From: Palsa-744 sp963734815
GTDB lineage: Bacteria; Actinomycetota; Thermoleophilia; Solirubrobacterales; Solirubrobacteraceae
Assembly: GCA_963734815.1 (NCBI GenBank)
Contig: CAVTIH010000003.1
Span: forward strand, 310,001 to 374,000
Direction of reading: 5' to 3'
DNA length: 64,000 nt
Shown here: one piece after another, positions 55,741 through 64,000 of the stretch
How positions within the stretch are numbered: position 1 is the stretch's first letter
Layout: the number at the start of each line of letters is the position of its first letter
Notes under the pieces: generated by a model
The model's input: only the letters and a program-made list of their open reading frames with translations
What the model was told of the DNA's origin: nothing
The model's database searches: none
Program-made: the position numbers and the translations under genes

Positions 55741-55848
55741 GACGCTGCGCCCTGGCAGGGGCGCCTCGAACCCTGGGACTCCGGAACGCGCCCGCTCCTT
55801 CCCGAATCTTTTCGCGAGCTCCGCGTCGTCCCAATCCGCTCCCCGCTC

Positions 55849-56388
55849 TCAGGAGCCCGTGATCTCGCTGCCGTTCGGCGCCAGCACCCACCAGGCGGCC
55901 CCGAAGCTCTGGACACCCTGTCCGGTGGTTTCGCCCGCCTGCGAGTCGCTCACATACCAGTACAGCGGGTGCCCCTTGTAAGTGACCTGTTTGGTCCCTT
56001 CTGAGCGGGTCGTCGTGCCGAGATCCGCCGCCACCGCTTCGCCTTCCGCCTTCGGGGCGCCTGTCGTCGTCACCGGTGGCCACACCTGCGCGCACGCGCC
56101 CGAGCAGGTCGAGGTCGAGCCGGTGTCGGCCGCGAACAGGTACACCGTCAGGTGCTTCGGACCCGCTACGAGGATCGTGCCGAGCTTCGTGTGTTCCGTC
56201 GTGATCGCGGTCCCTGCGCCCGTCGCACCGGAGGCCGCTGCGCTCTTGGACGTCGTGGACGCGCTCGTCGCGGGGTAGCCGCTCGATTCGGTTTTACTTG
56301 CGCTGGAGCCGCCGCTGGATCCACAGCCGGCGACCGCCAGCCCAGCGACCGCGAGGGTGGTTGCGGCAAAAATTGAAGGGTGTCGCAC
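55849..56388 (-). CDS. COG4315-type secreted lipoprotein
   Basis: A 179-residue lipoprotein: signal AATTLAVAGLAVAGC with the lipidated Cys22, then a Ser/Thr/Ala-rich linker that contains SGAT, then two copies of the COG4315 repeat (LVAGPKHLTVYLFAADTG...CSGACAQVWPPV, and TYKGHPLYWYVSDSQAG...SFGAAWWVLAPNG). The family is often next to ECF sigma factors, and its function is unknown. GTG 56388 follows CAGGAGA. It is divergent from the sigma factor gene and convergent with the ferredoxin operon. Confidence 0.85.
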   Translation of the reverse strand: MRHPSIFAATTLAVAGLAVAGCGSSGGSSASKTESSGYPATSASTTSKSAAASGATGAGTAITTEHTKLGTILVAGPKHLTVYLFAADTGSTSTCSGACAQVWPPVTTTGAPKAEGEAVAADLGTTTRSEGTKQVTYKGHPLYWYVSDSQAGETTGQGVQSFGAAWWVLAPNGSEITGS

Positions 56389-56444
56389 GACGCTTGTCTC
56401 CTGAGTTAGATTGCCCGGGCCCTGTTTGATTGCCCGAGCGTTGT

Positions 56445-56517
56445 TTGCGGCGCCTGCTCGGCGCCTTTGGTTGGCCCTCGTCTTGCGGCGCCCGCTCGGC
56501 GCCTTTGGTGGGCCCTC
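56445..56517. repeat. Two 35-bp direct repeats in the lipoprotein/sigma divergent region
   Basis: Copies at 56445-56479 and 56483-56517 differ at two of 35 bases. Each contains the symmetric unit GGCGCC, five bases, GGCGCC. They occupy the 291-base region between the divergent lipoprotein and ECF sigma genes. They may be binding sites or a recent tandem duplication. Confidence 0.55.
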
Positions 56518-56679
56518 ATTGCACAAGACTCCGCGGCAACGATAAACCTTTCACGTGCCAGGCCCTGCGCGGTGCAGGCACGCGTGCGGTCGCGGACGAG
56601 CGTGCGATCGCGGTATCCGCGCAGGCGGCCGGTGGAAGATTTTCACCATCCGACATGCCGCGCGCTACAGTCGAGCCCG

Positions 56680-57324
56680 ATGCCCGCGCTCGATCCCGAG
56701 TCGCTGCCGCGTCATCTCGACCGGCTCTACCGCGCCGCGTGGGCCCTGTGCGGCTCGCCCCATGAGGCCGAGGATCTCGTCCAGGAGACGTTCGCGCGTG
56801 TGCTCGCCCGTCCGCGGCTGTTGCGCGGCCAGGACGAGCTCGCCTACTTGATGACGGTGCTGCGCAACACCTTCCTCACCGACCGGCGCACCGCCACGCG
56901 ACGTCCCCGTGTCAGCTCGACCACGATCGATGAGATCGAGCCTGTCGATTCCCGCAGTGGCGAGCGGCCCGATGAGGCGCTGCAGGCGCGAGAGGTCTTC
57001 ACGGCGATCGCCGGTCTCCCCGAGCGCTACCGTCTCGCGCTCGTCGCGTGCGACATCGCCGGGCTCTCCCACCGCGAGGCTGCGCGCGTCCTCGACACCA
57101 AGGAGGCGACCGTCGCCACGCGACTGTTTCGCGCGCGCGCATTCGTGGTGCACGCGTTGGAGTCATCCTCCCCGTCCAAGGACGCCTATACGCGCGTGGA
57201 CCCGCTGAAGGGCGAGGATCTTCCCGCCCCACGGGAAGATGAGCCTCCCCCACGGGACGATGAGCCCCCCCCACGGGAAGATGAGCCCCCCGCGCGGCGT
57301 CTTACCAGGGAGAGCACCAGATGA
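56680..57324 (+). CDS. ECF-family RNA polymerase sigma factor
   Basis: A 214-residue ECF sigma factor. Region 2 has AAWALCGSPHEAEDLVQETFARVLARP, and region 4 has GLPERYRLALVACDIAGLSHREAARVLDTKEATVATRLFRAR (positions about 110-155). The C-terminal about 35 residues are an unusual Pro/Glu/Asp tail made of three heptads PREDEPP, encoded by a 21-base repeat. ATG 56680. Its stop overlaps the anti-sigma gene (ATGA), so the two are made together. Confidence 0.9.
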   Translation: MPALDPESLPRHLDRLYRAAWALCGSPHEAEDLVQETFARVLARPRLLRGQDELAYLMTVLRNTFLTDRRTATRRPRVSSTTIDEIEPVDSRSGERPDEALQAREVFTAIAGLPERYRLALVACDIAGLSHREAARVLDTKEATVATRLFRARAFVVHALESSSPSKDAYTRVDPLKGEDLPAPREDEPPPRDDEPPPREDEPPARRLTRESTR

Positions 57325-58172
57325 GTCGTGAGCCCGAGGACATCTACGCAGCGTTGGCGGCACTTGCCGACGGCACGCTGCCAGATGAGCGGCGCGAGGC
57401 GCTGCTGGCACGCGTGGGCGAATCCCCCGAGTTGGCGGGTGAACTGGAGGACCAGCGCCGCGCTGTGGCGCTGGTCCGCTCGCTCGAGCGCGTCGAGGCT
57501 CCCACCCTGCTGCGTCGCTCGATCGAGCTGTCCGCCACCGGGGACCTCGCCACCACGGGTGCGGGCCGGCCCGCGGGCGCCGGGGCGGCTACTGGCGCGA
57601 GGTCTGGACGAGCCCGTGATCGCGACGCGCGACGCTCCCTCTCGCTGCGGCCATCGCCCCGGCTGGCAGGCGCCCTCGCGTTCGCCGCCGCCGTGGTGGT
57701 GGTGCTCGTGCTGGTGTTGACCACGGGTGCCAGCACGAGCGCTCCCACTGTGCTGCAGGCATCCGGCGCGGGACTGCGCACCGTGACCGGGGCCGCGCCC
57801 GCCGAGAATCGCCACAACCCCCACCTACTGGCGGCCTCCACCGCAGGGATCTCGTACCCCTACTGGGGCGGCAAGCTCGGCTGGAGGGCCGTCGGAACAC
57901 GCACCGACACGGTCGGGGGGCGCATCGTCACGACCGTCTTTTACACCGACTCGCGCACTCGGCGGATCGGCTACTCGATCGTCTCCGGCGCCGCGCTGGC
58001 GATCCCCACCGGCGGTGCCTCGATGACGCGGCATGGCGTGAGCTTCCATGTCCTCAGCCACGCCAACCCGACGATCGTCACCTGGCGCGAAGCGGGTCAC
58101 ACCTGCATCCTCACCGCCCGAGGCGTCGGCGCCGGCACGCTGATGCGCCTCGCCACGTGGCAGCGGGCGTAA
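57321..58172 (+). CDS. Membrane-anchored anti-sigma factor
   Basis: A 283-residue protein coupled to the ECF sigma gene. The N-terminal about 70 residues (DIYAALAALADGTLPDERREALLARV) form the short helical sigma-binding region. One membrane helix (LAGALAFAAAVVVVLVLVLTTG, about 114-134 in parts) separates an extracytoplasmic domain containing a WREAGHTCILTARG segment. It should hold the sigma factor inactive until an envelope signal. No ZAS His/Cys motif is seen. Confidence 0.8.
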   Translation: MSREPEDIYAALAALADGTLPDERREALLARVGESPELAGELEDQRRAVALVRSLERVEAPTLLRRSIELSATGDLATTGAGRPAGAGAATGARSGRARDRDARRSLSLRPSPRLAGALAFAAAVVVVLVLVLTTGASTSAPTVLQASGAGLRTVTGAAPAENRHNPHLLAASTAGISYPYWGGKLGWRAVGTRTDTVGGRIVTTVFYTDSRTRRIGYSIVSGAALAIPTGGASMTRHGVSFHVLSHANPTIVTWREAGHTCILTARGVGAGTLMRLATWQRA

Positions 58173-58308
58173 CGGGCCAATCTCGGTAGGAGTATGCGGC
58201 TGGTCTGCGGCTTGCCTGGTAGACAACAGTCAGAAACAGGCGTCGGTCGCCGACTAGTTCGGGCTGTATGGTTCGTTCTGCGTGCAAGGAACAATCTTCA
58301 GGGTCCGA

Positions 58309-59094
58309 ATGCGCGCGGCGACGCTCGCCGCGCTCGCCCCGCTGATCGTGTTTGTGTGTGCGTGGCATGCCACCAACGCCCGGGCAACCACCGCCGTGGC
58401 CAAGCCGACCGCGAAGCTGTCCGCGGGGTTCTCCCCCGAGTACCTCGGCCAGGGCACGACAATCATCTTCGGCTTCACGATCGCCACCACAACCGGGCAG
58501 GTCCCCTCTCCGCTGACCTCGCTGGACCTCTACTACCCCGGCAACCTCGGGATCGGCACCAGCGGCCTCGGCCTCGAAACCTGCAGCGCCGCCACGCTCG
58601 AAGCCCACGGCCCCGAAGGGTGTCCGTCCCAGTCGCAGATGGGCTACGGCAAAGGACTTGTCGAGATCCCCTTCGGTCCCGAAATCCTCAGCGAGGCGAC
58701 CCAGACCATGATCTTCATGGCGCACGTCCACGACGGGCACCTGGGGCTGCTCTTTTACGCCAACGGCCATGCCCCGGTCGCCGCCCAAATCGTCTTCCAC
58801 GGCCTCGTGCTCCCCGCCGCCAGCCCCTTCGGCGGCGACCTCGCTACCACAATCCCACTTGTACCCACCCTTCCGGAAGCGCCCAACGCCGCGCTTGTGC
58901 AGCTGGACTCGACCATCGGCCCCCTGCACCTCACCTACTACGAACACACCCGCGGCAAGTTTCGCTCCTACCAACCCCGCGGCATCGTCCTGCCCAACAC
59001 CTGTCCCCGCGGCGGCTTTCGTTTCGCCGCCTCGTTTTCCTTCGAAGATGGTTCTCACACCAGCGCACACGCCACGGTGCCCTGCCCGCGGTAA
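58309..59094 (+). CDS. Secreted protein of unknown function
   Basis: A 261-residue exported protein: signal ATLAALAPLIVFVCAWHATNARA, then an all-beta-looking domain beginning KLSAGFSPEYLGQGTTIIFGFTI and containing conserved Cys (TCSAATL, GCPSQSQMGYG, NTCPRGGF). Similar secreted proteins are common in soil actinobacteria of the Thermoleophilia, with no known function. Starts at GTG 58282 or ATG 58309 are possible. Confidence 0.6.
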   Translation: MRAATLAALAPLIVFVCAWHATNARATTAVAKPTAKLSAGFSPEYLGQGTTIIFGFTIATTTGQVPSPLTSLDLYYPGNLGIGTSGLGLETCSAATLEAHGPEGCPSQSQMGYGKGLVEIPFGPEILSEATQTMIFMAHVHDGHLGLLFYANGHAPVAAQIVFHGLVLPAASPFGGDLATTIPLVPTLPEAPNAALVQLDSTIGPLHLTYYEHTRGKFRSYQPRGIVLPNTCPRGGFRFAASFSFEDGSHTSAHATVPCPR

Positions 59095-59194
59095 GGGTTC
59101 ACGTCAGATATTTGGCGTGGGCCCCAAAGTGCTGCCGCACGCCCAAAGCGTGTTGAATGTGCCCTCAATCGGCGACGGTGGGATGAGGAGGGCA

Positions 59195-60196
59195 ATGAAG
59201 GCAATTCAGATCGTAGACCTTACGGGCCCGACCAGCGCTCTGCGCCTGGTGGATCTGCCCGCGCCCGAGCCACCCCCATCGCACATGCTCACGCCCGGGG
59301 AGGGCGTCGTGATCGACGTGCACGCCGCCGGCGTCTCCTTCCCCGAGGTTCTACAGACGCGCGGCGAGTACCAGTACAAACCGCCGCTGCCGTTCGTCCC
59401 TGGCGGCGAGGTGGCAGGGGTGGTGCGCGAAGCGAGCAGGCAGGCGGCAGAGCTCGGCGTGAGCGCCGGTGATCGCGTCGCCGCGTTCTGCATGGCCGGC
59501 GGCTTCGCCGAGGTGACGGTGGCGCCCCCGTTCCTCACCTTCCGCCTGCCCGACGCGCTTGACTTCGCGCAGGGCGCCGGTCTGATCCTCAACTATCACA
59601 CCGCCTACTTCGCGCTGGCCCTGCGTGGGCGGCTGAAGCAGGGCGAGACGGTGCTCGTGCACGGGGCCGCCGGTGGTGTCGGCACGGCGGTGTTGCAGGT
59701 CGCCGCCGGTCTCGGGGCACGCACGATCGCGGTCGTCTCCAGCGATGAGAAGGCGCTGGTGGCGCGGGCGGCGGGCGCCGATGAGGTTTTGCGCGCCGAT
59801 GGCCCGTGGCGCGATGAAGCCAAGGAGCTCTCTGGCGGTGGCGTCGACGTCGTACTCGACCCGGTCGGCGGGGATCGCTTCACCGACAGCCTGCGCTCGC
59901 TGCGCGCCGACGGCCGCCTGGTCGTCGTCGGCTTCACCGGTGGGTCGATCCCCGAGGTGCGGGTCAACCGGCTGCTGCTCGGCAACGTCGAGGTGGTTGG
60001 CGCCGGCTGGGGCGCCTACGCACTCGCCCGACCGGAGCTCTGCCGCGAGATCGGCGCCCAGATCGAGCGTCTGATCGAGCAGGGGTCCGTGCGCTCGCTG
60101 GTCGGCTCCCGCTTCCCGCTGGAGCGCGCCGCCGACGCGCTGGCGGAGATCGACGAGCGGCGCGCCACCGGCAAGGTCGTGCTCGAGGTGCGGTGA
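59195..60196 (+). CDS. NADPH:quinone oxidoreductase (zinc-free MDR family)
   Basis: A 333-residue medium-chain reductase: N-terminal MKAIQIVDLTG, VDVHAAGVSFPEVLQTRGEYQ, cofactor loop VLVHGAAGGVGTAVLQVA, and VDVVLDPVGGDRF. There are no structural or catalytic zinc Cys/His sets, so it is of the QOR type using NADPH. ATG 59195 follows GAGGAGGG. The acyl-CoA dehydrogenase start overlaps its stop (TGATG), suggesting a shared catabolic step. Confidence 0.88.
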   Translation: MKAIQIVDLTGPTSALRLVDLPAPEPPPSHMLTPGEGVVIDVHAAGVSFPEVLQTRGEYQYKPPLPFVPGGEVAGVVREASRQAAELGVSAGDRVAAFCMAGGFAEVTVAPPFLTFRLPDALDFAQGAGLILNYHTAYFALALRGRLKQGETVLVHGAAGGVGTAVLQVAAGLGARTIAVVSSDEKALVARAAGADEVLRADGPWRDEAKELSGGGVDVVLDPVGGDRFTDSLRSLRADGRLVVVGFTGGSIPEVRVNRLLLGNVEVVGAGWGAYALARPELCREIGAQIERLIEQGSVRSLVGSRFPLERAADALAEIDERRATGKVVLEVR

Positions 60197-61443
60197 TGGA
60201 CTTCGAGCACTCCCCCCGTGCGCGCGAGCTGCTCGAGCGCCTTGACGCGTTCATCGAGCGCGAGGTCGTTCCCCGCGAGGAGCCCTACCACCGGGAGCTG
60301 CTCGCGCGCGCCGACCCATGGATCGTGCATCCGGCGATCGAGGAGTTGAAGGCGAAGGCTCGGGAGGAGGGCCTGTGGAACCTGTTCCTGCCAGGCTCGC
60401 CCGAGGTCGGCGGCGAGACCCGTGGAGCGGGGCTCTCCAACGTCGACTATGCCCCGCTGGCGGAGCGCATGGGCCGCTCGCTGATCGCCAGCGAGGTGTG
60501 CAACTGCAACGCACCCGACACCGGCAACATGGAGGTGCTGCTGCACTTCGGCTCGCCCGAGCAGCATCAGCGCTGGCTTGAGCCGCTGCTCGCCGGGGAG
60601 ATCCGCTCGGCCTTCTGCATGACCGAGCCCGACGTCGCCTCCGCCGATGCCACCAACATGCAGGCCACGGCGACGCTCGATGGCGAGGAGGTGGTGGTGA
60701 ACGGGCGCAAGTGGTGGAGCACGGGCGTCGGGCACCCCAACTGCAAGGTGGCGATCTTCATGGGGCTCACCGATCCCACTGCCGACCGCTACCACCAGCA
60801 CTCGATGGTGCTCGTCCCGCTCGACACGCCGGGCGCGAAGGTCGAGCGGATGCTCTGCGCGATGGGCTTCGACGACGCCCCCGGGGGCCACGGCGAGGTC
60901 TCCTTCAGCGACGTGCGCCTGCCCGTGAGCGCGATCGTCGGGGGGCCCGGGCAGGCGTTTGCGATCGCCCAGGCGCGGCTCGGTCCCGGACGGGTGCACC
61001 ACTGCATGCGCCTGATCGGCCTCGCCGAGCTGGCGCTCGAACTCGCCTGCCGTCGCGCCACCGAGCGGGTGGCGTTCGGCAAGCCGCTCGCCAACCTCGG
61101 CGGCAACCGCGAGCGGATTGCCGACGCGCGGATCGCGATCGACCAAGCGCGCCTGCACGTGCTGCACGCCGCTTGGCTGATCGACACACAGTCGGGGGTG
61201 GGTGGGCAATCATTCCTGGGCGCGGTGTCGCAGATCAAGGTCGCCGTCCCCAACATGGCCCAGCGCGTGGTGGACATGGCGATGCAGCTGCACGGCGGCG
61301 CCGGCCTCAGCGACGATTTCCCGCTCGGCGCCGCCTGGACGGTGGCGCGCGCGCTGCGTCTGGCCGACGGCCCCGACGAGGTTCACCGCGGCGTGATCGC
61401 GCGCCTTGAGCTCGCGCGCTATGGCGCGAGCAAGTGGAGCTAA
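60196..61443 (+). CDS. Acyl-CoA dehydrogenase (ACAD10/11-like)
   Basis: A 415-residue acyl-CoA dehydrogenase. LWNLFLPGSPEVGGETRGAGLSNVDYAPLAERMGRS in the N-domain, FCMTEPDVASADATNMQ for FAD binding, KWWSTGVGHPNCKVAIFMG, and QMHGGAG-like MQLHGGAGLSDDFPL at the C-terminus. The length matches the ACAD10/11 branch. It oxidises an acyl-CoA thioester, passing electrons to ETF. Coupled to the quinone oxidoreductase gene. Confidence 0.9.
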   Translation: MDFEHSPRARELLERLDAFIEREVVPREEPYHRELLARADPWIVHPAIEELKAKAREEGLWNLFLPGSPEVGGETRGAGLSNVDYAPLAERMGRSLIASEVCNCNAPDTGNMEVLLHFGSPEQHQRWLEPLLAGEIRSAFCMTEPDVASADATNMQATATLDGEEVVVNGRKWWSTGVGHPNCKVAIFMGLTDPTADRYHQHSMVLVPLDTPGAKVERMLCAMGFDDAPGGHGEVSFSDVRLPVSAIVGGPGQAFAIAQARLGPGRVHHCMRLIGLAELALELACRRATERVAFGKPLANLGGNRERIADARIAIDQARLHVLHAAWLIDTQSGVGGQSFLGAVSQIKVAVPNMAQRVVDMAMQLHGGAGLSDDFPLGAAWTVARALRLADGPDEVHRGVIARLELARYGASKWS

Positions 61444-61479
61444 GCCGCCTCCGCCGCTGCCCGCGTAATCCTTCATGCG

Positions 61480-62184
61480 GTGTCGCCCGACAGCACACCG
61501 TCGCTCCAGCGCGCGAACTTCGCGAGGCACCGCTACGGACTCGTACTGGGTCTGACGATCCTCGCGGTGCTGTTCTCGATCCTCGCGCCCGACACCACGC
61601 TCGGCCGCGCCATCGCGGTACTGCTGCAGGGCACGATGCTGCTCGCGGTGATTGTCACCACACGCGAGGACGAATGGAGCCGCGACTCCCGTGGCCTCGC
61701 CGCGGGGTCGACCGTCGCGGCCGTGATCGGCCTGGCTGTTCTGGTGGAGCTGAAAGTGGTTGCAAGCTGGGTGGGTTCGGCCGCCACCGCCGCCGCCGTG
61801 CTCACGGTGCTCGTCATCCTGACGCGCGGGATCGTGCGGCTGGTCCGCGAGCGCGGCGTGACGGTACAGGCGGTCGCCGGCGCGCTCACCACCTATCTGC
61901 TGATCGGGCTGGAGTTCGCGCTGGTGGTGCGCGTAATCGTTGGCATCAGCTCCCACGCATACTTCGAGCAGGTCACCAACGCCGCGGTCACGCAGAGCCA
62001 GGAGATCTACTTCAGCTTCACGACGCTCACCACCACCGGCTACGGCGACCTCAGCCCGGTCCTGAGCGTCGGCCGTATGCTGTCGGTGCTGGAGATGCTG
62101 ATCGGCCAGATCTACCTGGTGACCGTGATCGGCTTGCTGGTCGGCAACCTGCGCCGCAGCCCCGAGCGGGCGCCGGAGGGTTAG
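61480..62184 (+). CDS. Potassium-channel-like membrane protein
   Basis: A 234-residue membrane protein with four to five hydrophobic segments in the first 150 residues, then a P-loop with selectivity filter TLTTTGYGDLSP, then a final inner helix (MLIGQIYLVTVIGLLVGNL). It is an ion-channel-2 type protein with extra N-terminal helices and no regulatory RCK domain. Start GTG 61480. Its 3' end overlaps the convergent M48 peptidase gene by four bases. Confidence 0.85.
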   Translation: MSPDSTPSLQRANFARHRYGLVLGLTILAVLFSILAPDTTLGRAIAVLLQGTMLLAVIVTTREDEWSRDSRGLAAGSTVAAVIGLAVLVELKVVASWVGSAATAAAVLTVLVILTRGIVRLVRERGVTVQAVAGALTTYLLIGLEFALVVRVIVGISSHAYFEQVTNAAVTQSQEIYFSFTTLTTTGYGDLSPVLSVGRMLSVLEMLIGQIYLVTVIGLLVGNLRRSPERAPEG

Positions 62185-63191
62185 TCCTCTTCGTCTTCCT
62201 CGTCCTCCCCAGACCCCCGCAGCCAGTCGGCGAGCTGCTGGCCGACCGAGTTGATCGACTCGCCGGCATCGCGAAAGGCGTCGCGGAAGCGCTCGGAGTA
62301 GTGGGACACCGCCTCGCTGCCCGCGGCACGAGCGTCCACCGGTTCGTCGCGAGTCGGGTACTCGCCGCCGACGATCCGGTCGAAGTCGCCCGAGCGCACC
62401 CACGCCATCAGCTCGTGCGTGCGCTTTACAGGCATCGGGTGGCTGACGCCGAGGTCGATCAGCAGGCGGGTCAGGCGCTCCAAGCCGCCCCCCTTCTCGG
62501 TGTAGTCGAGGCCCTGGCGCATGAACACGTCGAGGTCGAGCTCGTCCACCATCGCCCCGGCCGAGAGGCACATCAGCGTGCGGCACACCGTCAGCGGGTC
62601 GCGCGTAACAAGTGCCGCCGCGCGATCGGCGCTCAGCTCGGTGGCGCGCTCCCACTCCATCAGCGCCGTTCTGATCGGCGCCAGCGGCAGCAGCAGCCGC
62701 GAAGTGCGCCCCAGCAGCATCAGGATGTAGAGCGCGGTGCGGTACAGCTGGTGGTCGGCGAGGATGTGCGCCGCCTCGTGGGCAAACACCGCGCGGCGCT
62801 GCCCGGCATCCAGCAGCGCCACAAGCTCCGACTGCACCACCACGATCGGCCGCTTGGCGCCGATCGCCAAAGCGTTCGGCGAGGGGTACTGGGTCAGGTA
62901 GAGGTCCGGCACATCCGCCATGTCCAGGGTGGTGTAGGCGATCGCGTGCTCACGCCACACGTCGCCGAGCTGCTCTTCGGAGAGCCGCACAGCCGAGCCG
63001 AGATAGCTCTGGCGCAGCGCGCGCTCGTAGCCCAGCTCGATCAGCTTGCGCACCACCGTGTCTAGATACGGGATCGATTTCAGCGCCGCCGTCGCGGCGC
63101 GATCGGCGGGATGCTGGAAGGCGCGGGGTGAGATGCCTGTCAAATGGTGGCCCCCCACCGGCAGCGTGTTGCCCGAGGGCTCCATAACCAC
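62181..63191 (-). CDS. M48-family metallopeptidase
   Basis: A 336-residue M48 peptidase. Zinc site HEAAH in VFAHEAAHILADHQLY, the third ligand Glu in MEWERATELSADRAAALV, and a helical C-terminus ending in a run of Glu/Asp (DEEDEED). Only weak membrane segments are visible (ALYILMLLGRTSRLLLPLAPI), so it is a soluble or peripheral member rather than HtpX. The start codon at 63191 or 63185 is uncertain. Confidence 0.85.
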   Translation of the reverse strand: MVMEPSGNTLPVGGHHLTGISPRAFQHPADRAATAALKSIPYLDTVVRKLIELGYERALRQSYLGSAVRLSEEQLGDVWREHAIAYTTLDMADVPDLYLTQYPSPNALAIGAKRPIVVVQSELVALLDAGQRRAVFAHEAAHILADHQLYRTALYILMLLGRTSRLLLPLAPIRTALMEWERATELSADRAAALVTRDPLTVCRTLMCLSAGAMVDELDLDVFMRQGLDYTEKGGGLERLTRLLIDLGVSHPMPVKRTHELMAWVRSGDFDRIVGGEYPTRDEPVDARAAGSEAVSHYSERFRDAFRDAGESINSVGQQLADWLRGSGEDEEDEED

Positions 63192-63232
63192 AGGCTACCG
63201 GGCGCTGGCGGTGTTGGTGTAAGGTCGCGGCC

Positions 63233-64000
63233 GTGAGCCCACCACTCGTCGCCGTGATCACTGGCGCCTCCAGCGGGATCGGCGAGGCGACCGCGCGGCG
63301 GCTGGCGCGGGAGCCCGACACGCAGCTGGTGTTGGTTGCTCGCCGCGAGGAGCGCCTGCGCGCGCTCGCCGAGACGCTGCCCGCCGCCTGCAGCTGCCTG
63401 GCGCTCGACCTCACCGACGAGAATGCACCCATGCGCGTGCTGGCACACGTGCGCGAGCAGTACGACGGGCGCCTGACGCTGCTGGTCAACAACGCCGGCG
63501 CGGCTTGGCGCGCGCCGTTCGCCGAGGGCGGATACGCCAACGTGCGGCGCACAATGACGCTCAACTTCGACGCGCCCGTGCGGCTCACCGAGGCGTTGCT
63601 GCCGCTGCTGCGGGAGTGCGCGCCGAGTGCGATCGTCAACGTCTCCAGCACCGCCGCGCGCGTCACGCGCCCGGGCACCGGCGCCTACTCCGCTAGCAAG
63701 TTCGCGCTCACCGGCTGGAGCGACGCGCTGTATGCCGAGGAGCACGCCCACGGCGTCCACGTCGGCACCGTGTTCCCCGGGTTTGTCGCGACCGAGGGCT
63801 TCCCCGCCCGCGAGCTGCTCGCACGGCCGCAGACGGCGTGGCTCGTCTCCACCGCTGATCGCGTGGCGGAGGCGATTGTGGAGGTGGGCCTTGGGCGCCG
63901 AGCCGAGCGCTATGTGCCGCGCCCCTACTTCCTGGCCGCGGCCGCCCGCCTGCTGCTCCCCGGTCTCGTGCGCCGCACGCTCACCCGTGGCAGCGCCGCG
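63233..64000 (+). CDS. Classical short-chain dehydrogenase, cut by window end
   Basis: Starts at GTG 63233 and remains open to the last base (256 codons so far). Cofactor motif VITGASSGIGEATARRL, NNAGA motif in LLVNNAGAAWR, catalytic Ser in IVNVSSTAARV and YxxxK in YSASKFAL. It is a classical NAD(P)-dependent SDR. The last visible residues (LLLPGLVRRTLTRGSAA) are near the expected C-terminus. It is divergent from the M48 gene with a 41-base gap. Confidence 0.88.
   Translation, partial: MSPPLVAVITGASSGIGEATARRLAREPDTQLVLVARREERLRALAETLPAACSCLALDLTDENAPMRVLAHVREQYDGRLTLLVNNAGAAWRAPFAEGGYANVRRTMTLNFDAPVRLTEALLPLLRECAPSAIVNVSSTAARVTRPGTGAYSASKFALTGWSDALYAEEHAHGVHVGTVFPGFVATEGFPARELLARPQTAWLVSTADRVAEAIVEVGLGRRAERYVPRPYFLAAAARLLLPGLVRRTLTRGSAA

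Overview
The window reads as chromosomal DNA of a GC-rich, Gram-positive-type actinobacterium. Frequent GTG/TTG starts, dense ATGA/GTGA stop-start overlaps, an F420-type (DDN) oxidoreductase, AfsR/LuxR-type regulators, an encapsulin-tagged DyP peroxidase and secreted Cys-motif beta-propellers suggest the Thermoleophilia/Solirubrobacterales group. This is inference: no rRNA or other taxonomic marker is present.

Layout. 0.2-3.4 kb: universal stress protein, cation/proton antiporter, DUF302 protein and a small protein with serine at every third residue. 3.4-10.5 kb: a mobile-element landing zone holding a truncated IS66-type element, a complete IS66-type element with exact 8-bp target duplication, two tRNA 3'-half remnants, a RES/Xre toxin-antitoxin pair, a group II intron and an IS701-type element. 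Both main transposases carry a one-base frameshift. 10.6-16.2 kb: resistance genes, namely an arsenic cluster (arsR, aquaporin-type channel, arsC), two VOC proteins and a rifamycin phosphotransferase (rph). 16.3-24.0 kb: a DHFR-like protein, an SPFH/zinc-ribbon operon, and a large cyclase-ATPase-LuxR regulator translationally coupled to a flavin monooxygenase. 24.2-29.0 kb: DUF1269 protein, GST, DyP peroxidase with an encapsulin-type tail, DDN-type oxidoreductase, and an SDR/TetR divergent pair. 29.1-33.3 kb: a four-gene Fe(III) ABC importer operon behind iron-box-like palindromes. 34.2-40.4 kb: formylglycine-generating enzyme, arylsulfatase, HAD phosphatase and SulP transporter. 42.0-48.8 kb: a polysaccharide-type locus with an IclR-like protein, secreted propeller, GH27 alpha-galactosidase, IclR regulator and Tat-exported sulfatase.

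48.9-58.2 kb holds the most system-like block. A histidine kinase/response regulator pair is divergent from a tightly overlapping operon: two small membrane proteins, an ApbE-type flavin transferase, a ferric-reductase-like heme membrane protein, a NuoF-like NADH dehydrogenase subunit and a 3-Cys ferredoxin. A COG4315-type lipoprotein and an ECF sigma/anti-sigma pair follow. Together they look like a regulated electron path from NAD(P)H across the membrane to an extracytoplasmic acceptor.

The right end (58.3-64 kb) holds a secreted protein, a quinone oxidoreductase/acyl-CoA dehydrogenase pair, a potassium channel, an M48 peptidase and an SDR cut by the window edge. The first 197 bases hold no gene I can support.
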